Counted from the first letter of the stretch, positions 1 through 7,464 are shown. The stretch: DNA of 7,824 bases from Armatimonadota bacterium (GCA_008501565.1 QQUL01000142.1:1-7824); one strand, 5' to 3'. Program-made: numbers and translations. Notes: generated by a model from the letters alone, not told the origin.

Positions 1-121
1 TGTCGTGTCGGAGAGCCGGTATACGCGCCACTCGGCAAAGCTGCCTCGGATCGGAATTGACCCGTCAACGGCATCGAGTTCGATAGCGAACCTCCGCAAA
101 CAGATGAAGTCAGACGACTAG
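1..121 (+). CDS. Possible C-terminal end of an upstream gene (partial)
   Basis: The frame starting at base 2 is open from the window edge to a TAG at 119-121 and encodes about 39 residues ending in NLRKQMKSDD. About 28 of 39 codons end in G or C, which fits the coding bias of the other genes and beats the alternative frame that stops at 58-60. The hydrophilic Lys/Asp-rich end looks like a normal protein C-terminus. No family can be recognised from so short a tail. It would lie 60 bp upstream of the dehydrogenase on the same strand, so the two could be cotranscribed. The frame at base 1 (stop TGA 58-60) is the main alternative. Confidence 0.35.
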   Translation, partial: VVSESRYTRHSAKLPRIGIDPSTASSSIANLRKQMKSDD

Positions 122-167
122 TTTCATAGCTGCGCTGGAATCTTCGGCTGACCTGTCCCCGATAACT

Positions 168-171
168 GGAG
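168..171 (+). promoter_or_regulatory. Ribosome binding site of the dehydrogenase gene
   Basis: GGAG lies 10 nt before the ATG at 182 and supports that start. In-frame stops at 119-121 and 128-130 rule out a much longer N-terminus. This is the only gene in the window with a well-placed Shine-Dalgarno sequence; the four minus-strand genes lack one. Confidence 0.6.
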
Positions 172-181
172 TCTGGCTCCC

Positions 182-1147
182 ATGAAGCCACGCGTCGTCG
201 TCACTCGGAATCCACCAGGGGATGCACTTCGCAGAGTCCGGGAGGCAGCCGAGGTTTGGGTGTGGCCCGAGAATCGTCCGATTGATCGGATGGTCCTTCA
301 CACCCAGATTGCCGAAGCGGCCGGGTTGTACTGCATGCTCACCGACCAGGTAGACACTGACCTCCTTGCGCGAGCGCCGCTTCTGCGGGTTGTATCCAAC
401 ATGGCGGTCGGCTTCGACAACATCGATCTCGCTGCCTGCGCCGAGCGTGGAATCGCGGTCGGACATACCCCTGACGTGCTGACGGATTCAACAGCGGACA
501 TCGCATGGATGTTGATCCTGGGAGCCTCACGGCGCATGTCGGAGGGCATCGATGTGGTTCGATCGGGAGGCTGGGGCGAGTGGAACCCTTCGTGGCTGTT
601 GGGTCGAGACGTTTCCAACACAACGCTCGGCATCATCGGGATGGGCAGGATCGGTCGTGCCGTTGCCCGCCGAGCGGTCGGGTTCGCCATGCCGATCCTG
701 TATGCGTCACGATCGGATAAGCCAGATGTTGAGGAGGCGACCGGAGCCGTGCGCGTCTCGTTACGTGAGCTCCTCGTGCGATCTGATCACGTTCTCGTTG
801 CCGTTCCGCTGTCGGCCGAGACAAGACACCTGATTGGCCGAGACGAGTTGGAGCTGATGAAGCCCACCTCGAATCTTGTCAACATTGCACGGGGTCCGAT
901 CGTCGATACCGACGCCCTCGTGGACGCCCTGACAGCCGGGGTCATTCGCTGCGCCGGACTGGATGTGACCGATCCAGAGCCGTTGCCATCGGACCATCCT
1001 CTGTTGGATCTGCCGAACTGCACGGTCGTCCCCCACACGGGTTCATCGACATGGGAGACCCGAGCGGCCATGGCCGACGTGGCTGCAGACAACCTCATCG
1101 CGGGGCTTGACGGCGCCCCTTTGCCATACCGCGTGCCAGGGACGTAG
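182..1147 (+). CDS. D-2-hydroxyacid dehydrogenase, glyoxylate/hydroxypyruvate reductase-like
   Basis: This is a 321-residue NAD(P)-dependent oxidoreductase of the D-isomer-specific 2-hydroxyacid dehydrogenase family. Such enzymes reversibly reduce 2-oxoacids such as glyoxylate or hydroxypyruvate in the cytosol. The catalytic domain is split: residues 1-100 and about 290-321 flank the nucleotide-binding domain. The Rossmann motif GMGRIG is at 153-158. The catalytic residues are all present: Arg237 in NIARGPIVD, Glu266 in DVTDPEPLP and His285 in PHTGSST. The substrate-side segment VSNMAVGFDNID (71-82) is also typical. Length matches the family (310-335 residues), so it looks intact. Exact substrate cannot be read from sequence; GyaR/GhrB-type glyoxylate reductase is the best guess, and phosphoglycerate dehydrogenase is unlikely because there is no ACT domain. 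It converges with pepP, 18 bp between stops. Confidence 0.9.
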   Translation: MKPRVVVTRNPPGDALRRVREAAEVWVWPENRPIDRMVLHTQIAEAAGLYCMLTDQVDTDLLARAPLLRVVSNMAVGFDNIDLAACAERGIAVGHTPDVLTDSTADIAWMLILGASRRMSEGIDVVRSGGWGEWNPSWLLGRDVSNTTLGIIGMGRIGRAVARRAVGFAMPILYASRSDKPDVEEATGAVRVSLRELLVRSDHVLVAVPLSAETRHLIGRDELELMKPTSNLVNIARGPIVDTDALVDALTAGVIRCAGLDVTDPEPLPSDHPLLDLPNCTVVPHTGSSTWETRAAMADVAADNLIAGLDGAPLPYRVPGT

Positions 1148-1165
1148 CCGGGTTCTGAAGCACGG

Positions 1166-2620
1166 TCAGACGAACAGGGGGAGTGATGAGTCTTCCCGAC
1201 AGGTCGCTTCGATGTGATCTGGATCGACGGGCACTCCTGTCGTCATGTTCTCGAACCCGTCCGCTGTGATGAGGATGTCGTCCTCGATCCGAATACCGAT
1301 TCCGAGGAATTCTTCCGGAACCTCGAAGTCGAGACTTCCGGTTTCTTCGTTCCGTTTGTCGAGTTCGGCCTTCGCTGCCGACACACCGAGTCGGAGCGTC
1401 ATGGCTGCCACTTCGTCGGGATCGTACGGGGCATGACCAAGGGACACGGTGGCCTTGTTTCGGGCGACATAGACGCCGGGTTCCACCGTGAACGCCATTC
1501 CCGGCTCGAGAGGTCTGGGCGTGCGATTGACCCGATAGGCGCCTGCATCGTGGACATCACTCCCGAGCCAGTGACCGGTGCCATGAAAGAAGAACTCGCG
1601 GTACCAGCCCTTGGCGAGAGCCTCGTCCCCTGATCCGGGCAGGAGTCCGAGATCCACAAGACCTTCCGAGATGATGGCGCATGCGGCTTGATGCATTTCG
1701 GCGAACGGAAGGCCCGGCTTGCACATGTTGATGACCCGCTGTTCCGCATCAAGGACAAGGTCGTAGACCGCTCGCTGAGGAGCGGTAAACGTGCCATTGA
1801 TCGGGAACGTGCGGGTGATGTCCGCCGTGAAGTGTTGGAACTCGGCTGCTGCATCGATGAGGAGCAACTCGCCGTCGTTGAGGGGTTGATCGTTCTCGAC
1901 GTAGTGCAGGATGCATGCGTTCTCACCGCCAGCGACGATCGACCCGTAGCCGATTCGTTCGCTTCCCATGACACCAAAGACGTACTCAAGGGCAGCAGCG
2001 ACCTGGCGTTCGGTGCGTCCGGGTGCGGCGAATCGCATCGCCTCGGTGTGGGCAACTGCGCTGATGCGGCATGCCTCCCGGAGAGCTTCGATCTCGATGT
2101 CGTTCTTGATGAGTCGCATCTCGGAGAGGATCGGACGTGGGTCGATGATTCCTGTCGGAGCGTTGGTTCCAAACCGGTCGGATGACGAGCGTGCTGCATC
2201 GAAGGCACCGAGGATCGTCGAGTCGTGCTCGGCATTGCCGAGCCGATAGACGATTGAAGACCGTCCATCGAGCCTCGTTCGTAGCCATTCCGACAGTTCA
2301 CCGATGGGATGCGCAGCGTCCGCGCCGTAGCGATCGATGGCGCCTTCGACACCAGCGCGCCGCCCGTTCCATGCCTCCATCATCTCGTCCCTTGGACGCA
2401 CGAACAGCGTGTACTGCTTGGTGTCGTGAGCTGGATCAAGGACCGCAACCGATTCCGGCTCGGAAAACCCGGTCAGGAAGAAGAAGTCCGAATCCTGCCG
2501 AAATGCATGCGTGACGTCGTCATTGCGTATCTGTTCGTGGCCCGCTGGGATGATCGCGACGGCATCGCCAAGTTGCCCCATGAATTCGGCGCGCCGCGCC
2601 CGATAGTGAGACTGATCCAT
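1166..2620 (-). CDS. pepP: Xaa-Pro aminopeptidase (aminopeptidase P, M24B)
   Basis: This 484-residue cytosolic metalloaminopeptidase should remove an N-terminal residue that precedes proline, in peptide turnover. The N-terminal AMP_N domain (about 1-150) carries the usual YRARR, IPAG and FRQDSDFFFLTGF segments. The C-terminal pita-bread domain (about 170-465) has the five dinuclear metal ligands of the family: Asp256, Asp267, His350 (in HGTGHWLG), Glu380 (in TVEPG) and Glu446 (in RIEDD). His239 and His357 match the catalytic histidines. The metal ligands Glu380 and Glu446 are 66 residues apart, against 23 in E. coli PepP (Glu383 and Glu406), because of an insertion rich in Ala and charged residues. 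The frame stays open far upstream to 3232, across trhO, but homology begins at MDQSHYRARR, so the ATG at 2620 is chosen. No Shine-Dalgarno is seen; a TAGCCT hexamer lies 7 nt upstream. It lies 82 bp downstream of trhO. Confidence 0.93.
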   Translation of the reverse strand: MDQSHYRARRAEFMGQLGDAVAIIPAGHEQIRNDDVTHAFRQDSDFFFLTGFSEPESVAVLDPAHDTKQYTLFVRPRDEMMEAWNGRRAGVEGAIDRYGADAAHPIGELSEWLRTRLDGRSSIVYRLGNAEHDSTILGAFDAARSSSDRFGTNAPTGIIDPRPILSEMRLIKNDIEIEALREACRISAVAHTEAMRFAAPGRTERQVAAALEYVFGVMGSERIGYGSIVAGGENACILHYVENDQPLNDGELLLIDAAAEFQHFTADITRTFPINGTFTAPQRAVYDLVLDAEQRVINMCKPGLPFAEMHQAACAIISEGLVDLGLLPGSGDEALAKGWYREFFFHGTGHWLGSDVHDAGAYRVNRTPRPLEPGMAFTVEPGVYVARNKATVSLGHAPYDPDEVAAMTLRLGVSAAKAELDKRNEETGSLDFEVPEEFLGIGIRIEDDILITADGFENMTTGVPVDPDHIEATCREDSSLPLFV

Positions 2621-2627
2621 GCCCGGC

Positions 2628-2633
2628 AGGCTA
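2628..2633 (-). promoter_or_regulatory. Putative -10 element of pepP (leaderless start)
   Basis: On the minus strand TAGCCT fits TANNNT and lies 7 nt before the pepP ATG, which would put the transcription start at or next to the start codon. No convincing -35 is visible. The surrounding GGTAGC(C/A)T...GGCATG wording is nearly the same as that upstream of the lipoprotein gene starting at 7456. Confidence 0.45.
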
Positions 2634-2659
2634 CCGCGTTCCCGCGTACCCAGGGTATG

Positions 2660-2681
2660 AGCCCCCCCGTGAGGGTGGGCT
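2660..2681 (-). terminator. Hairpin between trhO and pepP, possible terminator
   Basis: An inverted repeat of 9 nt per arm with one mismatch closes a 4-nt loop (arms 2660-2668 and 2673-2681, loop 2669-2672). It lies 21 nt after the trhO stop and before the presumed pepP promoter. The stem is very GC-rich, but no T tract follows on the minus strand, so it is at best a U-less terminator or an mRNA 3'-end stabiliser. Confidence 0.4.
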
Positions 2682-2702
2682 GGAGCCCAAAGAATGTCGG
2701 TG

Positions 2703-3620
2703 CTAGTGGTGTGTCGTGCTGCCGAGGTGTGATGTTCCACGTTTCCGCGCCAGCTCGATCTGATGTTGTCGCTCGGCGAAGCGAGCCCGACGACTCTCCG
2801 TGATGGAATCAGCGCATGCCGGGCATGAAACACCCTCGATGTACCCGTTCCGGCTGCGATCGTCGTCGCCGAGGACGCGGTTGCAGTTGACACAGATCTC
2901 CTTGTCACCGGGTACGAGTCCGTGGCCAACGCTGACTCTGCGGTCGAAGACGTAGCATTCGCCGTTCCACGAGCTGTCTTCTTCGGGAACGGTTTCGAGG
3001 TATCGCAAGATTCCACCGTCGAGTTGATACACGTCCTCGAACCCCTGATCCTTGAGATATGCCGAAGCCTTCTCGCATCGGATACCTCCGGTGCAGAACA
3101 TTGCAATCCTCGGTTTGTCAGCGAGCTCGGGCCGGGATGCAATCCACTGTGGGAACTGGGTGAACGACCGAGTCGCCGGATTGATCGCGCCATCAAATGT
3201 TCCGACGGCAACCTCATAGTCGTTTCGTGCATCGATCAGCACGATGTTCGGATCCGATATCAGCGAGTTCCAATCCTCCGGCGGAACTCGCTGACCCGTG
3301 CTGCGAACCGTATCTACAGCGCCCACACCGAGCGAGACGATCTCCTTCTTCAGCCGGATCTTCAATCGAACGAAAGGAGCCTCGAGCGATTCGGAGAACT
3401 TCACATCGATTTCTGCGAGGCGAGGATCGACGGATCGAATGTGGTCAAGAACTGCGACAACTCCGTCTTCCGAGCCGGCAATGGTTCCGTTGATTCCCTC
3501 GGGTGCCAGGAGAACGGTTCCGACAACATCATTCTCGCGACACACCCGATGGAGTGGGTCCCGAAGATCAGCGAAAGTATCCAGCTCGACAAACCGGTAG
3601 AACGCTGCGATACGAAACAT
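2703..3620 (-). CDS. trhO: tRNA uridine(34) 5-hydroxylase TrhO, rhodanese family
   Basis: This 305-residue cytosolic enzyme (YceA/YbfQ family) should hydroxylate C5 of the wobble uridine U34 in certain tRNAs in an oxygen-dependent way, the first step towards 5-methoxyuridine or 5-carboxymethoxyuridine. The N-terminal acylphosphatase-like domain (about 1-95) has FYRF and the hallmark LLAPEGINGTIAGS (37-50). The rhodanese domain (about 110-215) has VLIDARNDYE (127-136) and the active-site loop CTGGIRCEKAS with Cys176 and Cys182. The C-terminal part has CVNC (243-246) and CPAC (266-269), typical likely zinc-binding pairs. An upstream TTG at 3689 would add 23 residues, but the family N-terminus fits MFRIAAFYRF, so the ATG at 3620 is preferred. 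The gene lies upstream of pepP on the same strand; the two have no known joint function. Confidence 0.93.
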   Translation of the reverse strand: MFRIAAFYRFVELDTFADLRDPLHRVCRENDVVGTVLLAPEGINGTIAGSEDGVVAVLDHIRSVDPRLAEIDVKFSESLEAPFVRLKIRLKKEIVSLGVGAVDTVRSTGQRVPPEDWNSLISDPNIVLIDARNDYEVAVGTFDGAINPATRSFTQFPQWIASRPELADKPRIAMFCTGGIRCEKASAYLKDQGFEDVYQLDGGILRYLETVPEEDSSWNGECYVFDRRVSVGHGLVPGDKEICVNCNRVLGDDDRSRNGYIEGVSCPACADSITESRRARFAERQHQIELARKRGTSHLGSTTHH

Positions 3621-3626
3621 GTCAGC

Positions 3627-3632
3627 AGTGTA
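3627..3632 (-). promoter_or_regulatory. Putative -10 element of trhO (leaderless start)
   Basis: On the minus strand TACACT fits TANNNT and lies 6 nt before the trhO ATG. No Shine-Dalgarno or clear -35 is visible. This supports the ATG at 3620 over the upstream TTG at 3689. Confidence 0.42.
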
Positions 3633-3696
3633 TGTCCAGGGACAGAGTCGTACTGCGCCGGAGCTCGCCTTGGAAGGATCCTGCGTCAAGAGGAAC

Positions 3697-3712
3697 CCGA
3701 CGAGACCGTCGG
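3697..3712 (-). terminator. Small hairpin downstream of the 450-residue lipoprotein gene
   Basis: A perfect 6-bp inverted repeat (CCGACG and CGTCGG) closes the loop AGAC. It lies about 70 nt past the lipoprotein stop, in the 162-bp gap before trhO. No T tract follows. It could help 3'-end formation but may be chance. Confidence 0.22.
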
Positions 3713-3782
3713 CAACCGGACTCGCGACCAGTACCCCTCAGGCAGGTCTGAACCACGCCGGCGCTGACTTCGGTGCGATGTG

Positions 3783-5135
3783 TCAACTCCCGTAAGCCAC
3801 TATCGCATTGGTTCCCTGGTAGTCCCCGTCCGCATCTCTCAGTTTCGAACTGAGAATGACTACCAACCCGTCCTGTGTTCGATCCAACCGCAACAATCTC
3901 GGGTCATCGAGTGATCGATCGACGACTACGTCGGTCGCCCCAATCCTGACGTCTTCGGCCGGCGTGCTAACCACGATGAAAGGTGTCTCGCCATCGACTG
4001 CGACGACTCCTGCTCGTACGAGTTCGCCGTCGAGAACGAACAGGTCGAACAGGTCGAACAGGTCGAAGAGGTCGGACGTCCCGGGCACCGTGCCACTCGA
4101 TTCCATCGGCCCGACCACACCGCCACGGAATGCGGCTCCGTCTCCCCTCACGATCAGTGCTTCACCGTCGATCCCGAACAAGATGCCGACTCGATCGGGA
4201 TGATTGTCCGAGACGTCGTCGCACGAGTACTCCGGCTGGTCGAAGACTCCGACGACCCGTTCCCAGTCGAGTCCATCGGCAGAACCAAACACTCGTGCGT
4301 CCCGTCCGATACCGCTGGGTGAGACCCCACCGTTGGGGCCATTCGGATTGACGGTACCGCATGTCGTTTGATTGGCCAGCAAGACCGCACCATCGTCCAC
4401 CGCTGCCAACGTGGATGGGAAGATCGACCATTCTGGGTGTTCGATGTCGTCGCCACGCGTCCAGTTCGTTCCGTCGGGAGAGGTCCACGTCGCCGTCACG
4501 ATGCGAGTTCCGTCCGTAACGTCATATCCGACCGCGACGAATCCAGGATCAGTGGCAATGATGTCTGTGAGCCTCACCTGTCGTTGGCCGGTGAACGAGT
4601 CGGTGTCGACCTCGAAAAACGATGCGCCTCCGTCGTTCGAGTACCAGGCGGCCCCTCGCTCTCGATAGCAGCCCCGCGCCGCGCACTCGACAACGACGTG
4701 TCCAACGACCACGATCGTGTTGTCGATTGCTGCCGCGTCCGCGATGGTCACAGACGGTGCATCGTTTGGAAGTTCGGTGCGTGTGGGGGCGGTACCGTCG
4801 AGAGGGACACGGATGACCGCAGCGTTTGCTTCTCCCTCGGAGGCGACGTCGATCCCGGCCACAACAACCTCTCCGTCCCGTACGATGACGCCGCTTGCGG
4901 TCAGATCGACGACCACGCCGAGAAGTTCGTCCGGTATCGATTCCCCGTCATCGGTCGGGTCGTCCTCGCCGGTGTGGACCGTCGTCTCGGTAGTTGCTGA
5001 CGGAGTCGTGGTGTCCACGAGTACCGTCGTCTCGGTTGTCACGGTCGAAGAGTCCGCTGTCGAGGAGTCCTCAGTAGACCCGCACGCCGCTATGACGAGC
5101 AGGCAACTGAGTAAAGCCCAGAGTCCGTAGCGCAT
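3783..5135 (-). CDS. Asp-box (BNR-like) surface lipoprotein, function unknown
   Basis: This 450-residue protein is predicted to be exported and lipid-anchored on the outer face of the membrane. A short signal peptide ends in a lipobox, VIAAC, with Cys18 as the lipidated residue. A Thr/Ser/Asp-rich linker follows (about 20-70). The rest resembles a beta-propeller of the sialidase/BNR kind, with Asp-box-like motifs at SNDGGASF (166-173), SPDGTNW (219-225) and SADGLDW (285-291). Four cysteines (151, 156, 259, 305) could form disulfides. An in-frame 9-bp repeat gives DLFDLFDLFDLF at 355-366. No sialidase catalytic residues were recognised, so an enzymatic role is not claimed; ligand binding or sensing is possible. 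A GTG at 5144 (adds three residues, GGAGGG 10 nt upstream) is an alternative start; the ATG at 5135 is preferred because TAGGGT lies 7 nt before it. It looks like a paralogue of the next gene upstream. Confidence 0.85.
   Translation of the reverse strand: MRYGLWALLSCLLVIAACGSTEDSSTADSSTVTTETTVLVDTTTPSATTETTVHTGEDDPTDDGESIPDELLGVVVDLTASGVIVRDGEVVVAGIDVASEGEANAAVIRVPLDGTAPTRTELPNDAPSVTIADAAAIDNTIVVVGHVVVECAARGCYRERGAAWYSNDGGASFFEVDTDSFTGQRQVRLTDIIATDPGFVAVGYDVTDGTRIVTATWTSPDGTNWTRGDDIEHPEWSIFPSTLAAVDDGAVLLANQTTCGTVNPNGPNGGVSPSGIGRDARVFGSADGLDWERVVGVFDQPEYSCDDVSDNHPDRVGILFGIDGEALIVRGDGAAFRGGVVGPMESSGTVPGTSDLFDLFDLFDLFVLDGELVRAGVVAVDGETPFIVVSTPAEDVRIGATDVVVDRSLDDPRLLRLDRTQDGLVVILSSKLRDADGDYQGTNAIVAYGS
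4037..4074 (-). repeat. In-frame 9-bp tandem repeat inside the lipoprotein gene
   Basis: The plus-strand unit CAGGTCGAA occurs three times in a row from 4041 to 4067, with partial copies on both sides (GAA before, GAGGTCG after). On the coding strand it encodes repeated Phe-Asp-Leu. The near-identical codons suggest recent slipped-strand expansion; the length keeps the reading frame. Confidence 0.85.
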
Positions 5136-5142
5136 CGTCGGC

Positions 5143-5148
5143 ACCCTA
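5143..5148 (-). promoter_or_regulatory. Putative -10 element of the 450-residue lipoprotein gene
   Basis: On the minus strand TAGGGT fits TANNNT and lies 7 nt before the ATG at 5135. If it is the -10, the alternative GTG at 5142-5144 lies within it and could not be in the transcript, which decides the start. A competing reading is that GGAGGG at 5155-5160 serves as a Shine-Dalgarno for the GTG. Confidence 0.4.
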
Positions 5149-5226
5149 GGCCTGCCCTCCAGACCAGCGAGAATTCAGAGCTGCAATGAATTCGTCGAGG
5201 CAACCCAAGGGTCGCCATCGGCTCAA

Positions 5227-5250
5227 CCACCCGCTGCTGCGACGGGTTGG
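5227..5250 (-). terminator. Imperfect hairpin downstream of the pentapeptide-repeat lipoprotein gene
   Basis: Arms 5227-5233 and 5243-5250 pair over 7 bp with one bulged base around a 9-nt loop. It lies 17 nt past the lipoprotein stop codon in the 131-bp gap between the two lipoprotein genes. No T tract follows on the minus strand, so this is a weak candidate. Confidence 0.25.
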
Positions 5251-5266
5251 GGAACCAGAAGCGCCC

Positions 5267-7456
5267 TCAGCCGCCGCGGACACAGGTACCGATCGGAGGG
5301 TCATCGGGTGGGTTGCCATCGGGACAGATCGAGTTCTCCCAGACCCTGGCATCGGTGAGGTCTTCAATGTCGATCGCGGTCAGATCAACCGCTTTGAAGG
5401 TGGTCTGATCCAGTACCGCATCCGAGACGTCGGTGATGACGAGGAGCAGGTTGTCTGCTTGGGCATCACGGTCCGGCTGGATGTTTGCACGGGTGAGTTG
5501 TAGGCCGCTGAGATCGATCTCGAATGGGATCGCACCGGTCGGGTCGTACCTCATTGAAAGTCTGACGCCCTCAGTGAGGGCACCGTCAAGAACGGGAAGC
5601 GTCGAGAAGTCCAGCGATGTGAGCTGCAGTCGCGCTCTGGTGAAGTCGGCCCCGGTCGCATCGCGAATGCGTGCACTTCGTAGGTCGGCGCCGATGAACG
5701 ATGCTCCTTGAGCGTCACCCAACTGGGCATCGCCGGCCTCGACGTCATCGAGCGTGGCGCCGCGCATCATTGCATCTGCGTCGCTTGTTACCCCCCACAG
5801 TCTTGCGCCGGTGAGGTCTGCGTCTGAGAGGTCCGCCTCCCCGAGTTCGGCAAATGACAGATCGATGCCGTGCAGATCCATTCCGGTGAAGTCGGGATAC
5901 CCGGGCATGGTCGTGAGATCGGCAAAGCGGCAGTCAGCTCCTGGTTCGAGAACACACCTGCCCGCAAACGGATCGGTGCCTGCCACCGAACGCCATACCA
6001 GGGGCACCGTTTCGGATGACCCGCCACCGATGTTGGAGAAGAAGGGATCGACGGCAGCGGTTCCCGCAATTACGAAGACTCCGTCCACCCAAGCTCCCGC
6101 ATCGACATACTTGGCCGGAACACCTCGGGCCGCAACAATCACCGACGAATCCGTCCCATCACCCCCGACGATGAGACGTGGCAGGCGAAGTGCCGGACCC
6201 CCACCTTCGAACTCGAGGATGCCCGGTTCTCCGTCGATGGGGAATACGTCTTCCATGCTGCCGCTGTTGGGTGCATCGATGAAAACGGGGACGCCGGTCA
6301 CCGTTGTGACTTGCCAGGTCCCGTCGATCAGTTGTGCCCACCGGCGCTGTCCGCCGGTGTCGGGGTCCAACTCGTCGACGTTCGGCTGCTCGAAGATCTC
6401 GTACAGCGTGATGACACTCGAGAGCATCTCTCCACGGATGAGGGGGTTCGGGATCTGCGCCACCGTGAACGAGCTTGTTGCCTCGCAGTCGTACTCGAGG
6501 TTTCCGGCAAACGGGTGATCCCCCGGTCCTGCAAGCGCGAGGTTGTCTGTATTGGTCCCGACGTAGATCCTTGCGTCGGCCGCCCAATCGGTGCCGAGCG
6601 CCCATCCGCCGGTTCCATCGGATGGCTCGGCGCACGGGTGCTCCATGGCGACGGCGACCACCGTGCCTTCGTCGGCCAATATCGAGGTGAGACTCATCGG
6701 GTGCTCTTCTCCGCGAAACTCCCGGACAAGGTCCCAGGCTTCACCGTTGTCGGAACGGAACAGGCGTCCGTGCCAATCGGAACCCTCCACGGTGGCGCTG
6801 AGGAGCAAACCGCCGTCTGGGGTAGCAACGACGTTGTGTACCCGCACGGACGAGTCACCGTTCGGAGCCAGAGTCGGCGGGTCGACGCGACGCCAGGTGG
6901 TTCCGTCGTCGGAGAGATGGATCACCGGGGTCCACCGTGTGCAGATGCCTACGAACCGATACCCGTCCCCGGCATCGATGTTCGATGAGCACCGTCCACC
7001 CAGCTCACCCCAAAGGAGATAGCCACCGTCGGGTTTGGCCACGATGCCGTCGATGCGGTACCGACCGGATGTGGGCGGCGGTTCTGGATCGACTCTTGTC
7101 CACGTCAATCCACCGTCCGTTGACCGCGACAGGAACGATCCGTTGTAGAGATCCCCGTACACGAACAGATCGTCGTCGAACGCATCGAGACCCCGCACCC
7201 TGTTCTCGGGACCCGGCGGGACACCAACTTCGATGCCTTCCCCCCACCACACGCCTGCGGGCTCGGCAACGGGTCCGGGGGCAACGGTCGAGGTTGTTGT
7301 GACCGGCCCAGAGGTCGTCGTCACCGTATCGGCCATTGTCGTGGTCGTCTCGTCTGTCGTCGAGCTTCCCGTGCAGCCCACGGCGACGACGCTCAACACC
7401 GTAACGGCGATCCAGACGCGACGAAATCCCTTGAGCACCGGTGTGGAGCGTTCCAT
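5267..7456 (-). CDS. Lipoprotein with Asp-box motifs and C-terminal pentapeptide repeats
   Basis: This 729-residue protein is predicted to be secreted and lipid-anchored. Its signal peptide has a basic n-region (KGFRR), a hydrophobic core and the lipobox AVGC with Cys28. A Thr-rich linker spans about 31-65. Asp-box motifs at STDGGLTW (112-119), SDDGTTW (182-188) and SDNGEAW (235-241) suggest a BNR-type beta-propeller. Residues 511 to about 700 are pentapeptide-repeat-like, with runs such as ADLSDADLTGARL (541-553), and should form a right-handed beta-helix. The tail has Cys711 in ICPDGN and Cys725, a capping pattern seen in other secreted pentapeptide-repeat proteins. Function is unknown; ligand or surface binding is plausible. 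The frame stays open upstream through repeats to 7732, but that stretch translates tRNA-like DNA. An ATG at 7480 is a possible alternative; the one at 7456 gives a normal signal peptide and has TAGCAT 8 nt upstream. Confidence 0.87.
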   Translation of the reverse strand: MERSTPVLKGFRRVWIAVTVLSVVAVGCTGSSTTDETTTTMADTVTTTSGPVTTTSTVAPGPVAEPAGVWWGEGIEVGVPPGPENRVRGLDAFDDDLFVYGDLYNGSFLSRSTDGGLTWTRVDPEPPPTSGRYRIDGIVAKPDGGYLLWGELGGRCSSNIDAGDGYRFVGICTRWTPVIHLSDDGTTWRRVDPPTLAPNGDSSVRVHNVVATPDGGLLLSATVEGSDWHGRLFRSDNGEAWDLVREFRGEEHPMSLTSILADEGTVVAVAMEHPCAEPSDGTGGWALGTDWAADARIYVGTNTDNLALAGPGDHPFAGNLEYDCEATSSFTVAQIPNPLIRGEMLSSVITLYEIFEQPNVDELDPDTGGQRRWAQLIDGTWQVTTVTGVPVFIDAPNSGSMEDVFPIDGEPGILEFEGGGPALRLPRLIVGGDGTDSSVIVAARGVPAKYVDAGAWVDGVFVIAGTAAVDPFFSNIGGGSSETVPLVWRSVAGTDPFAGRCVLEPGADCRFADLTTMPGYPDFTGMDLHGIDLSFAELGEADLSDADLTGARLWGVTSDADAMMRGATLDDVEAGDAQLGDAQGASFIGADLRSARIRDATGADFTRARLQLTSLDFSTLPVLDGALTEGVRLSMRYDPTGAIPFEIDLSGLQLTRANIQPDRDAQADNLLLVITDVSDAVLDQTTFKAVDLTAIDIEDLTDARVWENSICPDGNPPDDPPIGTCVRGG

Positions 7457-7464
7457 GCCGGACG

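Noticed and set aside
1148..1165. Shared bidirectional terminator between the dehydrogenase and pepP
   Set aside because: The 18-bp gap contains no inverted repeat longer than 3 bp.
1214..2185. Plus-strand open frames opposite pepP (1214-1633, 1688-2185)
   Set aside because: They are shadows of the pepP codon pattern, with no recognisable motifs or ribosome binding sites.
2621..3232. N-terminal extension of PepP by 204 residues from a start at 3232
   Set aside because: The stretch lies antisense-frame within trhO, has no resemblance to any M24B N-terminus, and the family begins at MDQSHYRARR.
2922..3767. 281-codon plus-strand open frame opposite trhO
   Set aside because: It overlaps a well-supported gene almost entirely, has no recognisable domain, and long antisense frames are expected at this GC content.
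5146..5367. 73-codon minus-strand frame between the two lipoprotein genes
   Set aside because: It overlaps the end of the pentapeptide lipoprotein in another frame, has no recognisable features and would run into the next gene's promoter.
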